Source: Gambelia wislizenii (taxonomy: Eukaryota; Chordata; Lepidosauria; Squamata; Crotaphytidae). Taken from it: a stretch of 64,000 bases of DNA. Of the stretch, positions 11,285-21,523 are shown piece by piece. The first letter of the stretch is position 1; each line of letters starts with the position of its first letter. The notes below the pieces were generated by a model, which saw nothing but the letters and a program-made list of their open reading frames with translations, searched no databases and was not told where the DNA came from. A program made the position numbers and the translations under genes. Location: NCBI GenBank assembly GCA_030847615.1, contig JAUMIR010000003.1:288542265-288606264 (forward strand). Direction: 5' to 3'.

Positions 11285-12459
11285 CAGTTGTCCCTCCACA
11301 TTCGCAGGGGTTAGGTTCTTGAGACCCCCGCGAATGTGGAAAAACCGTGAATAACAGATGCTGCTCCCGCGGCCCCCCCCAGAGGGAGGGAAGCAGCGGG
11401 AGGGTGTCTGGCCAGCCTGGCTGGCCTCTCCGCGGCCTTTCTGAGGGGACTCCAGCCCTTAGAAGCCCCGGAGCCTGCTGGGGAAGGCAGCGTGTGGGTG
11501 GGGAGGAGGCTGCTCTGTCTCTCTCCGGCCTTCTGAAGCGGGCGCCAGGGCTTTGGAGCCCCGGTGCCCGCTTCGGAAGGCCGAGGACAGCAGCGGGCGG
11601 GGAGGAGGCTGCGCTGCCTTTCCCCGGCCTTTCTCAGTGGGCTCCGGGACTCCAAAGCCCCGGAGCCTGCTGAGAAAGGCCGGGGAAGGCAGTGTGTGGG
11701 TGGGGAGGAGGCTGCGCTGCCTCTCTCCGGCCTTTCTTACCCCCCCCCGCCCTTCCCAAAGTGGCTGAGGGAGCTTCAGAAACCCCGCTGCCACTCTCCC
11801 TCACCCCCCGCCCTTCCCAGAGTGGTTGCGGGGCCTTCTGAAGCCTCCACCGCCACTCTCCCTCACCCCCTGCCCTTCCCAGAGTGGCTGCGGGGGCTTC
11901 TGAAGCTCCCGACGCCACTCTCCCTCACCCCCCGCCCTTCCCAGAGTGGCTACGGGGGCTTCAGAAGCCCCCGCCACCACTCTCCCTCACCCCCCGTCCT
12001 TCCCAGAGTGGCGATGGGGGCTTCAGAAGCCCCCGCCGCCACTCTCCCTCACCCCCCGCCCTTCCCAGAGTGGCTACGGGGGCTTCAGAAGCCCCCGCCA
12101 CCACTCTCCCTCACCCCCCGCCCTTCCCAGAGTGGCTACGGGGGCTTCAGAAGCCCCCGCCACCACTCTCCCTCACCCCCCGTCCTTCCCAGAGTGGCGA
12201 TGGGGGCTTCAGAAGCCCCCGCCGCCACTCTCCCTCACCCCCCCGCCCTTCCCAAAGTGGCGTAGGGGGTCCCTCGCCTTGGGAAGGGACTGGGCTGGAA
12301 TGAGGGAGGCTTTCCACCCCCCCTTTCCCAAGGCAGTGAAGGGATTCCTGAGAACACCTTCGCTGCCTTGGGAAGGGACGGAGTGGAGGGGGGGCAGGCG
12401 GCTTTCCGCGAATAATCAAAACCGTGAATGTGAAAGTCGCGAGTGTGGAGGGGCAACTG
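11285..12459. mobile_element. Tigger/pogo-like non-autonomous DNA element with internal minisatellite
   Basis: The left end CAGTTGTCCCTCCACATTCG and the right end (reverse complement CAGTTGCCCCTCCACACTCG) are terminal inverted repeats of the MER2/Tigger type. They are flanked by TA at 11,283-11,284 and 12,460-12,461. Subterminal sequences (ACCCCCGCGAATGTGG and CGCGAATAAT) are also partly inverted. No transposase is present. The 1.17-kb interior is GC-rich: about 110-bp degenerate repeats (11,420-11,750), then about nine 61-62-bp units (11,753-12,255), each containing a GGGGGCTTC/GAAGCCCCC hairpin. Removing the element rejoins gypsy integrase. Confidence 0.8.
11753..12255. repeat. 61-62-bp hairpin minisatellite inside the Tigger-like element
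   Basis: The phrase CTTCCCAGAGTGG or a close variant recurs near 11,753, 11,815, 11,876, 11,938, 12,000, 12,062, 12,123, 12,185 and 12,247. Each unit holds an almost perfect palindrome of GGGGGCTTC and GAAGCCCCC arms. Proline-rich open frames here are by-products of the repeat. Confidence 0.9.
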
Positions 12460-12895
12460 TATTTGCATATAGAGAGATGCCACAAGGAAGTCTAGGATTC
12501 AGTCCCTTCGAGCTACTGTTTGGACACAGTAAAAGGACCATTAGATATAGTGCGCCAAGAGTGGGAATCTCTGGAAGAGCCAGAAGATGTAGTTTCGTAT
12601 GTCCAAAACTTGATGACATCATTGAGACAAGCTTTGAGAATTTCTGGAGAAAACCTGAAAATGGCTCAAATCCATCAAAAGAGTTGATACAACAAAAGAG
12701 CCAGATCTTGATTTTTTATTCCTGGAGACAAAGTGCTAATCCTAGACCAACAAGAGGAAATAAACTACAATATGCTTGGACGGGTCCAGATCAAGTTACC
12801 GAGAAAATCTACGATGTAAATTATATAGTGGACTTGGGAGAAGATGTGGGGTGTAAATTGGTGCATGTAAACATGTTGAAGCCTTATGTTAGATG
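12460..12895 (+). pseudogene. Gypsy integrase C-terminal part with GPY/F-like module
   Basis: Directly after the Tigger-like element the integrase resumes with GSLGFSPFELLFGHSKR, the usual end of a retroviral-type core (P.ELL.G). It finishes with TGPDQVTEKIYDVNYIVDL and VHVNMLKPYV, the GPY/F-type chromatin or DNA-binding tail of gypsy integrases. The middle part is shifted in frame. The stop at 12,893-12,895 is followed by the RT region, which confirms IN before RT. Confidence 0.75.
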
Positions 12896-12908
12896 AGAAC
12901 ATATAGTA

Positions 12909-14375
12909 TTGTATGCTGTTAGAGAGAGGGATTATGAAGACATTATTATTCCTCAGTGGGACTTTGAAAAGGTGGAGAAAAATAAGACACAAAGGGTTAC
13001 TCTTGATCCATCGCTTACTCCCCAACAAGCAGAGATCAGAGAAGTGTTGAAAAAATTTGAGGACATATTCTCAGACATACCTGGGAGAGTTCAGGGAATA
13101 GTTCACCATATCAACACAGAAGAAGCAACCCCTATAGCTACTCTTCCATACAGAGTCCATTAGCAGACAAAATTGGAGAGGAAATTGAGATGATGCTAAA
13201 AATGGGGATTATAGTACCATCTAATAGTCCCTGGGCTTCACCAGTAGTACTAGTGGAAAAGCCTGACCAGACTATTCGATTTTGTGTGGACTATAGGCGG
13301 TTAAATAAAATTACCCAAGCTGACACCTATCCTATGCCTAGAACTAAGGATTTGATTGAGAAAATGGGAAGGGCTCAATATATTTCAACCTTAGATTTGA
13401 CAAAAGGTTATTGGCAGGTACCAATGTGTCTCAAAGATCAGGTGAAAACGGCCTTTGTTACACATAGAGGTCTATATGAATTTACTGTGATCCCCTTTGG
13501 GCTAAAGAATGCTCCATCAACATTTCAGAGATATGGTAGACGACATGTTAGCATGGCTAAAGCATTGTGTGGTGGCTTATATTGATGATATCGGTATTTT
13601 TAGTAATTTGTGGGACCAACATCTGTACTATCTAATTGAAGTACTAAAAAGGCTTAAAAGGAGTGGGGTGACAGTTAAAAGCTCCAAGTGTCACCTAGGC
13701 AAAAGAGAAAGCTGATATTTAGGATATCTGATAGGAAGTGGAAACATCAAGGCAGAAACCTTCAAGATAGAAGCCATAGTTAACTGGCCAAGGCCTGCAT
13801 CTAAGAAAGAAGTAAGTTCATTTCTGGGTTTAGCAGGGTATTTGAAAATTTATTCCCAATTTTAGTAGTGTTGCAAGCCCTTTGTCTGATTTAACCAAAA
13901 AGGACAAGCCTACTAGAATTACATGGTCAGACAAATGTGAAGTTGCTTTCAAGGAGTTAAAACATCTTATGACCACAGCTCCTGTTTTAATGGCTCCGGA
14001 TTACAACAAGATTTTCACAGATGCTTCCAATGTCGGACTTGGAGCTGTGTTAAGTCAAGAAAATTATGATGGCCAGATACATCCAATTTTATATCTGAGA
14101 AAAAAACTTCCTCTAGAAAGACACCTAGCTACCATCAACAAGGAATGTATGGCGATCATATGGGCTGTCAATAAGCTTTAAGCCATACTTATGGGGAAGA
14201 AAGTTTATAATTAAAATCGATCACTCACCCTTGTGTTGGTTAAACCATACTAAGGGAAATAATAGTAAATTATTGAGATGGAGTTTATTGTTACAGGATT
14301 TTGATTATTCCATCCAATATGTGAAAGGTAAAGAAAATATATGGTGGATGGTCTTTCTAGAGTGAATGAAGAAAA
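12909..14375 (+). pseudogene. Gypsy reverse transcriptase and RNase H
   Basis: RT runs from the [19 protein letters not shown] leader through [45 protein letters not shown] and [17 protein letters not shown]. The active site [10 protein letters not shown] (about 13,576-13,605) still has YIDD. The connection reads YLIGSG then NWPRPASKKEVSSFLG. RNase H follows with FTDASNVGLGAVLSQ (14,020-14,065) and ERHLATINKECMAI, and ends at about 14,375 near DGLSRVNEE. In-frame stops and frameshifts occur at about 13,162, 13,540, 13,712, 13,850 and 14,180, so this is inactive. Confidence 0.85.
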
Positions 14376-14447
14376 ATAAAAAGCAAACTTGTAACTGTAT
14401 AAAATATTGACTGTGATAATTCTAAGTACAGAGTTTAAAATGTAACT

Positions 14448-14450
<3 letters not shown>

Positions 14451-14491
<41 letters not shown>
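14451..14491. repeat. (CT)n microsatellite = LINE 3' tail
   Basis: About 20 CT dinucleotides lie immediately inside the target duplication of the LINE copy. They represent the (AG)n-type 3' terminus of that LINE; the + strand copy near 40,830 also ends in AGAGAGAA. Confidence 0.85.
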
Positions 14492-14493
<2 letters not shown>

Positions 14494-15187
14494 CTTTTCT
14501 TCACATGTGATGTGAAGCCAGGGCGGACCATTGTTGGTGATCAATTTGGCCGGGCTTGAGATTTGTTTCAGGGAGTCCTTGTATCGCTTTTATGAAGCGC
14601 CCCTCTTATGCTGACCCGTGGTGAGTTCACCATAGAGTACTATTTTGGGGAGGCGATGGTCCTCCATCCTAGAAACGTGCCCTGCCCAGCGCAGCTGTGT
14701 TCTCAATATCATGGCCTCAATGCTGGTGATTCCTGCTTGCTCAAGGACAGCAACATTCATCACAGTCCAGTGTATATTTAGGATTGTGCATAGACAGCAC
14801 TGATGAAAGCTTTCGAGGAGTCGTAGGTGGTGGCGATAGGTGACCCATGTTTCAGATCCATAAAGGAGAATAGACAGTACAATGGCTCTATACATACTGA
14901 TTTTTGTGCTTTGCCTCAGGTGTTTATTATTCCAGACTCTTTTGTAAAGTCTTCCAAATGCGCTATATGCCTTTGCTAATCTGTGATTGATCTCTTTGTC
15001 AATCTTGGCATCTAAGGAGATGATGCTTTCCAGGTAGGTGAACTGCTAAATAGACTTGAGCACACATTTGCCAACGGCAATGTGGGGATGATGGTGTTCG
15101 TCCTGTGGTGCAGGCTGGTAAAGAACTTCTGTTTTGTTCAGGTTGACTTCCAGCCCAAACAGCTCTGCTGTTGCGAAGCTGGTTGCG
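14453..15187 (-). mobile_element. LINE 3' end (RT thumb region and 3' UTR) inserted in the gypsy element
   Basis: On the - strand it encodes the C-terminal part of a non-LTR reverse transcriptase (MYRAIVLSILLYGSETW, 14,840-14,895; LRWAGHVSRMEDHRLPK, about 14,650-14,700). The same family lies at 40,172-40,836 on the + strand. AACTTTCACT flanks both sides (14,443-14,452 and 15,188-15,197), a 10-bp target duplication. The 3' end, at the left, finishes in a (GA)n tail, seen here as CT repeats at 14,453-14,491. I cannot name the LINE clade with certainty. Confidence 0.75.
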
Positions 15188-15399
15188 AACTTTCACTATA
15201 GTTTAATGATATAAAAAGTGACTTACTAATGTAATTTTGGTTAACAGACGATGGTTTGTATGTATATAAATGCATTGTATATGTGGGTGGTATTAGATAT
15301 TGAATGTTGTTCATAATAAAGTTTTGGGTAAGTATAATTACTTATAGAGGATTTATGAACCCACCTAACCGAGAGGTTAAGTGTGTCCATAAACATATT

Positions 15400-15413
15400 G
15401 AAGGAGGGAGGTA
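15400..15413 (+). promoter_or_regulatory. Polypurine tract of the gypsy element
   Basis: A purine-rich run GAAGGAGGGAGGTA ends directly before the TG that begins the putative 3' LTR. This is the position where plus-strand DNA synthesis would be primed. Confidence 0.6.
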
Positions 15414-15958
15414 TGTGATGAACTAAAGGACAGCTGTGAGCTGAGAAGACCAGAAGGCAGCTGACCAATCCGAAGACAGACAGAGCTAGCCAATGAGAGA
15501 GCAGCTGGGAGCAGATAAATAGCCCAGGCTGTGAGGGAGAGGGAGGGAGGGACTGTTTGTAGAGAGGATAGGGACGGTTCTTAGAAGAGACAGGAACCAA
15601 GAGAGTCCAGTGAAGAATCAGTTGGTCATAGTTCCTGAGGGAACTGTTTTAAAAGGATAAGAGTGGAAGAAAGGATAACTCTTACTATTTACAAAACTCT
15701 AGTAGAGAGAGGGTCTGTGTTGTTAGTTTGCAACAGTCAGAAGAGATGAAGTATTGTATATGAAATAGCTACATTGGATATGAACCCGTAACTCAGAACT
15801 GTTATTACCAAGTTTTAAGAACAAGAAGACATGCCTGCATATATAAATATATATATATACCATTCTACTGTTTCATTAAAACTTATATTGGCCTCTGAGT
15901 TAGTATTTGAAAACCGCTACTATTGTGTTATCAGTAGATTATTGATGGGGAGGTGACA
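15414..15958 (+). repeat. Putative 3' LTR of the Gmr1-type element
   Basis: A 545-bp block begins TGTGATG after the polypurine tract and ends GGTGACA, giving TG...CA ends. It contains a TATA-like GATAAATA at about 15,516 and a poly(A) signal ATTAAA at about 15,874. There is no second LTR in the window to compare with, so the 3' boundary is an inference. Confidence 0.55.
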
Positions 15959-16015
15959 AGTAGCAAGAAGAAGCCAGTCACTTAAGATTTTAAAGAGAAA
16001 TAGTCAGGGAGACAG

Positions 16016-16480
16016 TGGTTGTTTACCACAGAATGTGTTTGCAATGATCAAGCTGTTGGCCTCACAAAACAGTCGATCTCCTGCATTGTTTTTTCAATGC
16101 TAGGTCAAATTCTCTGGCAATATTTGGTGTTTCCTGCTTTGATGTTCCAATTGCTTCTGATTAACAACATGTCTTATTTAAGTGAGTTATCAATTTTTTC
16201 CTGGATTCCAGCATAGAATCTTTCCATTTCTTCCTCTTCTGCCTCTGTAGTTGGAACATAATCTTGGATTATGGTTTTATTGATGGGTTTACCCTGAAGT
16301 CTTATTGATATCATTCCATCAGACTTCGCATTCTATCACCTGATTGCTTTCTCTACATCTCTCCTCAGTATTAATGCCACTCTATTTCTTCTTAGTTTTC
16401 CATTTCTTTAGAATACTGTGTAATAATCAGACTGAAAATGTCCCATTCTTGTCCACTTTAGCAGCTGCCCACTGCAAACA
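16016..16480 (-). mobile_element. BovB LINE, endonuclease region (third segment)
   Basis: The - strand frames match the apurinic endonuclease of BovB/RTE. They contain a 'KPINKTIIQDYVPTTEAEEEE' type phrase (about 16,230-16,290), then a D/N-rich 'NWNIKAG' phrase, then 'SLQTHSV' near 16,020-16,060 corresponding to the CQENALVIANTLF region. Many stops occur. Two further 5' segments of the same copy lie at 17,579-17,841 and 21,778-22,100; later insertions separate them. Confidence 0.7.
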
Positions 16481-16484
16481 ACTT

Positions 16485-16792
16485 GCCCAGCACTTTGCAT
16501 ATATAATTGCTCAGGTTTGCTCTGATGTGGATACTATAATTGATACAGATCCAGTGGGTGTAACTTTGTCCAGTGTTAATGGATGCTTCTCAATTTGTAT
16601 GGCTTGAGGATGCGGACAGGATTCTTGCACATATGAGAGCCACCACATGCAGGTTAAATCCTTGGCCTTCCTGGGTAATTAAAAAAAGCTAGAGGGGGAC
16701 TGGCTGCACGGGTAGGATTGCGCTGGCTAGTCAGTTTCTGTAAAGATGTAATCGGCAAAATGGTCCTGGCTTGAAACTAGTAAACAAGAAAG

Positions 16793-16828
<36 letters not shown>

Positions 16829-16935
16829 AAGGGGTGGGTGGGATAGGGTATTGTAATTATGGAGTTTTTATATTGTAAGCAGCCCCGATTGCAGAGGGTC
16901 GGGATAGAAATAAATTATTATTATTATTATTAATA
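16485..16935 (+). mobile_element. L2-family LINE fragment with internal deletion
   Basis: The peptide LAQHFAYIIAQVCSDVD followed by TDPVGVTLSSVN, then 'TYESHHMQVKSLAF' (frame-shifted MRATTCxLxPxPSW), aligns with the linker before RT in the large L2 at 17,843-21,777 (HFADKISRIRANLDAS ... TTCPLDPCPSW). Almost all of RT is missing. The copy resumes at about 16,823 with the L2 3' UTR ('TTTTAAGGGGTGGGTGG' to 'AAATAAATTATTATT'). A TA microsatellite (about 16,793-16,822) marks the deletion junction. Confidence 0.65.
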
Positions 16936-17144
16936 TTATTTTGCTATATGTGTTTGAGGTGGAGAACAGTTCAATGGCAAGCAGGCAATTTAAAATCCAC
17001 ATATATTGAAATGAAGTGACAACAGACACATAAGTTACAGATTTTCTTTTTTTTAAAAAAAAGCAAATCAAGGAATGGCATTCCTATGCATTATGCATGT
17101 ATGAGAGAAATACTTACAGAAGTAGCAGAGTAGCAATATGTTTA

Positions 17145-17573
17145 CCTCTGGATCCGTGGATTCAATCAACCACGGCTTGAAAATATTCGGGTGGGGGGAG
17201 GAATCCCAAAAGGAAAGCTTTCTGCTTGCCATTTTATATAAGGGATGTCATTTTATAGCAATAGCATTTATATTTCTATACTGATTATCAGTGCAAAGCA
17301 CTCCTTAAGCAGTTTACAATATGTTAGCTGTTAGTTGTTGCCCCCAACAAGCTGGGTACTCATTTTACTGACCTTGGAAGGATGGAAGGCTGAGTCAACC
17401 TACAGCCCTGTAGGTTCAAATTCACAACGCTGTGGCTGCAGTACCAGCATTTAACCACTGTGCCACCAGGGCATTTTACTATGCCATTGTATATTATGGG
17501 ACTTGAGCATCCACAGATGTTGGTATCCATGGAGGGTCCTGGAACCAAACCGAAGCAGATACAGAGGGCCCAC
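17145..17573 (-). mobile_element. Second Tigger/MER-like element, carrying a SINE
   Basis: The - strand begins CAGTGGGCCCTCTGTATCTG and contains GGTTCCAGGACCCTCC. The opposite end carries CTCTGGATCCGTGGATTC and TTGAAAATATTCGG, the inverted Tigger-type end. It has no transposase. A SINE occupies 17,248-17,478. The element interrupts BovB, which resumes at 17,579. Confidence 0.65.
17248..17478 (-). repeat. tRNA-derived SINE
   Basis: On the - strand the head GCCCTGGTGGCACAGTGGTT has an A-box-like tRNA start, and the B-box-like TTTGAACCTACAGG follows. The body has CTCAGCCTTCCATCC and GAGTACCCAGCTTGTTGGGG, and the tail ends in TGCTATTGCTAT. A 5'-truncated relative sits at 2,454-2,646. Confidence 0.75.
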
Positions 17574-17578
17574 TGTAT

Positions 17579-17841
17579 TACAGTGTTTTTCTATTTCTTG
17601 TTTTAGGATGTCTAACTGCCCCTGATTCATGCTTCTCACATTCTGTGTCCCTATTACTGTATGTGCATTGTGCAGCTTCAAACTTCCCTTTTACCTCTGA
17701 GCATGTCAGCAGCTGAATATCCTTTTGGCTTGAGCCCAAAGGCATTGTTTAGACACAGTGTTACTTGTACCTGTCCTTTGCTCTTCCCCAGTAGCTGGTT
17801 GAGTGCCTTCCATCCTGGAAGCCTCTTTTTCAGGCACTATC
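17579..17841 (-). mobile_element. BovB LINE, ORF start region (second segment)
   Basis: The - strand encodes VIGTQNVRSMNQGQLDILKQE, the recognisable N-terminus of the BovB endonuclease-RT ORF, preceded by 5' leader sequence. A Tigger-like element bounds it on the left and the L2 insertion on the right. Confidence 0.75.
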
Positions 17842-17851
17842 TTTTTCAGGC

Positions 17852-18520
17852 ACAAGACCTACCAGCCAGGCAGCCAGAAGACTCTGCAGGGCTGTGAGGA
17901 AGCTTCCTTCCCCTTTACACCAGGGTAAGGGCAGCTGAGGCAGCAGGGAGTTGGGGTGTGGCCAGGAGTGGCTGGCCTTAAAAGTCACTCCACCACCCCC
18001 ACCCCAGGAAGACCTACCAGCCAGCCAGCTAGCCAGCCAGCCAGAAGAATCTGCAGGGCTGTGAGGAAGCTTCCTTCCCCTTTACACCGGCGTAAGGGCA
18101 GCTGAGGCAGCAGGGAGTTGGGGTGTGGCCAGGAGTGGCTGGCCTTAAAAGTCACTCCACCACCCCCACCCCAGGAAGACCTACCAGCCAGCCAGCTAGC
18201 CAGCCAGCCAGAAGAAGACTCTGCAGGGCTGTGAGGAAGCCTTCCTTCCTTCCCCATTACACCGGGTTAAGGGCAGCTGAGGCAGCAGGGAGTTGGGGTG
18301 TGGCCAGGAGTGGCTGGCCTTAAAAGTCACTCCACCACCCCCACACCAGGAAGACCTGCCAGCCAGCCAGAAGACTGCAGGGCGGTGAGGAAGCTTCCTT
18401 CCCCTTTACACCGGCGTAAGGGCAGCAGAGCAGGGAGTTGGGGTGTGGCCAGGAGTGGCTGGCCTTAAAAGTCACTCCACCACCCCACCCCAGGAACACC
18501 TACCAGGGGCCAGGAATGAT
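17852..18520 (+). repeat. Tandem 5' UTR monomers of the L2 element
   Basis: About four units of 145-175 bp share GGGTGTGGCCAGGAGTGGCT at 17,954, 18,121, 18,296 and 18,441. Units contain CAGCCAGC runs that vary in number, plus a TTAAAAG sequence. Tandem 5' UTR monomers act as internal promoters in some LINEs; that role here is inference. Confidence 0.75.
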
Positions 18521-21500
18521 CTGAGAGCGGGAATTGAGGTTGTGGGGGGGAAGGGAAGGTGTGGCGGCAACAGAGTGAAAAATTGTTACAAAAGAAGGCA
18601 GGATCGATGTTTAATACCTATCCTGCCTTCAGTTCACTCTGTTTCCCAGAATAAATTGGAGAGCGCACCAACCATTCCACAGACCCTTACTCTGCTCCTT
18701 TGCAATGCCAGGTCAGTTAAAAACAAGACACATATTATCCATGACCTTTTATTGGATGAGGCTGCCGACCTGGCATGCTTTACGGAGACCTGGCTGGGAG
18801 AGGCCAGTGCTGCGATTTAGGCGCAGGCACTCCCGGCTGGGTACTCAGTTAGTGAGCAGGTAAGGAAAAGTGGGCGGAGGAGCGGAGTGGCTCTGGTTCA
18901 TAAAAACAATCTAACCTTGACCAGGAAGCCTATCTGGAACACAGTCCACATCGAGTGTATGTACCTAAGCCTGAGGTCCAGGGACAGCTTAGGGATTCTG
19001 TTAGTGTACCGGCCACCCCGTTGTCTAACAGACTCCCTAACCGCGCTAACACAGCTGGACTCAGAGTTGCTGCTGGAGTCGCCCAGACTTTTAGTTCTTG
19101 GCGACTTCAACATCCCACTCAAGACCAGCTTGCTAAATCTAACTGGTGCAGCTCGGGAGTTCATGGAATCCATGACAAACATGGGCCTATCCCAATTGGT
19201 TGTCAGGCCTACTCACTGTGCAGGTCATACCCTCAATGCGGCCTTTAGTACGGAACAGGAATATCCGTGGGCAGAGGTGATTGAAACCTCCGCATAGTCA
19301 TGGACGGATCACTTCCTGGTCAAGATGGAGCTAAGAGCCACTGTCTGCCCCACCGGGGGTGGTGGACCCATTAGAATGGTCCGCCCTCGAAGGCTAATGG
19401 AACCAATTGGATTCCAGAAAGCCTTGGAGGGTTTAATGGTTGGTCATGCCGGTGATTCTGTTGAAGCTTTGGTTAATATTTGGAACACCGACCTCACCAA
19501 GGCTATTGACACAATCGCTCCCAAGCGTCCTTTCCAGCCTGCTCCTAACCATAAACCCTGGTACTCAGATGAGCTTAGGAAGATGAAGCAGACTGGACAA
19601 CGACTAGAGCGCACCTGGCGGAAGACTCAACTCTTAGCCGACAAGACTCGTCATAGGAATTTCCTTAATTCTTATCGAGAGGCGATACGTGCAGCGCAGA
19701 AGTCTTTCTCCGCTGCACATATTGCATCTGCAGAGTCCCGTCCAGCAGAACTGTTTAGGGTGGTGGGGGAGCTGATGCAGATTCCACCTGCGCAGAACCC
19801 CTTACTCAACCCGACAACGGCCTGCTGTGATGCATTTAACATCCACTTTGCAGATAAAATCTCTCGGATAAGAGCCAACTTAGATGCCAGTGTTATGACT
19901 GAATCTATAGACGAGGTGTCCAGCAACTCCGTTGATGAAATTTTATTGGATCAGCTTCAATCTGTGAGTACCGATGACGTGGACAAGCTCCTTGGTAGAG
20001 TGAGGAAAACGACCTGTCCCCTCGATCCCTGTCCATCTTGGCTGGCCACCCAAGGGGGTGACGCATCGAGAGTACTCCTTAGGGATATTATCAATGCGTC
20101 CTTCAGGGAGGGGTCCCTTCCACCTTGTCTGAAGGAAGCGGTGGTTAAGCCGCTCCTGAAAAAGCCTTCCCTAGACCCCTTGGACAGGAACAACTATAGG
20201 CCAGTCTCTTTGCTGCCTTTTCTAAGCAAAGTGATTGAGAGGGCGGTCGCTTCCCAACTCCAAACTGTCTCGGATGAAACCGATTATCTAGATCCATTTC
20301 AAAATGGCTTTAGGATGGGTTATGGAGTGGAGACTGCCATGGTTGCTCTGGCTGATGACCTCCGCTTGGGGATCGACAGGGGTAGTGTGACCCTGTTGGT
20401 GCTCTTGGACCTCTCAGCAGCCTTTGATACAATAGACCATTCCATCCTCTTGGATCGCCTGAGGGAGTTAGGAATCGGAGGCACTGCCTTGCAGTGGTTC
20501 CGTTCCTTCCTCTCGGGCAGATCCCAGAGGGTGAGGCTTGGGGACAGTTGCTCTACTAGAATAGAGCTTAACTGTGGCGTTCCTCAGGGTGCCATCCTGT
20601 TCCCGATGCTATTTAACATCTATATGAAGCCGCTGGGAAAGGTCATTCGGATGCATGGAATGCGGTGTCATCAGTATGCGGATGACACCCAGATATACTT
20701 CTCCATGTCTCGGTCATCGGCTTCGACTTCAGATGGTGTCTCTCCTCTCAATGATTGTCTTAAAGCAGTAATGGACTGGATGAGGAAAAACAAATTGAGA
20801 CAGAATCCAGACAAAACGGAGGTACTAACAGTTACAGGCCCCAAACCAGGTCTGGGAATACAAACTCCAATCCTGGATGGAACTACACTCTCCTCCAAGG
20901 ATTGTGTTCGCAGTCTGGGGGTGCTCCTGGACCCGTCACTCCAGATGACTAATCAGGTTAATGCGATGGTCAGGAGTGCCTGTTATCAACTTCGGCTGGT
21001 ACGCCAGCTGCACCCTTTCCTGGAAACTAGGGACCTCGAAACTGTGGTACATGCACTGGTAACCTCCCGTCTGGATTTCTGTAATGCGCTCTACATGGGG
21101 CTACCCTTGTGCTTGACTCGGAAACTTCAACTAGTCCAGAACATGGCAGCCAGGTTGATTTCTGGCGTTTCCAGAAGAGAGCATATAACACCGGTGCTAA
21201 AAGCTCTCCACTGGCTGCCTATTAGTTTCCGGGCACAGTACAAGGTGTTGGTTATGACCTTTAAAGCCCTACATGGCTTGGGTCCAACTTACCTCTGGGA
21301 CCGCCTCCTTCCGTACGACCCTCCCCGCACACTTCGGTCCTCTGGGAGGAATCTGTTACAGCCTATGAAAACAAGGCTGTCGGTGACCTCCCAGAGGGCC
21401 TTCTCTGCTGCTGCTCCCAGATTATGGAATGGCCTGCCGGACGAGATCCGTCTTATTACCACCTTAGACAGCTTTAAAAAAGCTGTCAAGACGGATCTTT

Positions 21501-21523
21501 TCCGGCAGGCCTTTCCTGAATAA
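18443..21523 (+). pseudogene. L2 ORF2: endonuclease and reverse transcriptase, two in-frame stops only
   Basis: The whole region stays in one frame. The apurinic-type endonuclease starts near LLLCNARSVKNKTHIIHDLL (about 18,690) and shows FTETWL, GDFNIP (about 19,104) and WTDHFLVK (about 19,300). RT shows FRPxx-type 'NNYRPVSLLPFLSKVIER' (about 20,190), LLDLSAAFDTIDHS (about 20,400), GVPQGAILFPMLFNIY and the active site QYADDTQIYF (about 20,672-20,700). The C-terminus WNGLPDEIRLITTLDSFKKA is typical of L2. Stops are TAG at 18,818-18,820 and 19,295-19,297; the second lies where the family has Trp before SWTDH. RT alone is uninterrupted from 19,325 to 21,523 (732 residues). Confidence 0.9.

Larger units (their letters stand above)
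8941..15958 (+). mobile_element. Ty3/gypsy element of Gmr1 type (gag-PR-IN-RT-RH-LTR), decayed and nested
   Basis: A single + strand element can be followed through five interruptions. The order is SCAN-like gag (8,941-9,195), zinc knuckle (about 9,520-9,560), protease-like remnant (9,783-9,986), integrase (10,500-11,284 and 12,460-12,895), reverse transcriptase (12,909-13,860), RNase H (13,880-14,375), polypurine tract and LTR. Integrase lies upstream of RT, as in Ty1/copia but with gypsy-type domains. That order defines the Gmr1-like deuterostome gypsy group, whose gag is the known source of vertebrate SCAN domains. Stops and frameshifts are present in every domain. The 5' LTR and gag N-terminus are absent; an L1 abuts the break. 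Confidence 0.8.

Noticed and set aside
11311..12896. Open frames of 110-316 codons in the Tigger-like element, one reading into gypsy integrase
   Set aside because: The repeat unit is read through by chance; the longest frame joins minisatellite to integrase relic only because no stop intervenes. Not a fusion gene.
8941..14375. Possibility that integrase and RT belong to two separate gypsy insertions
   Set aside because: They are collinear, about equally decayed, separated by only a few codons at 12,895-12,909, and the order matches the known Gmr1 group; kept as a single element.
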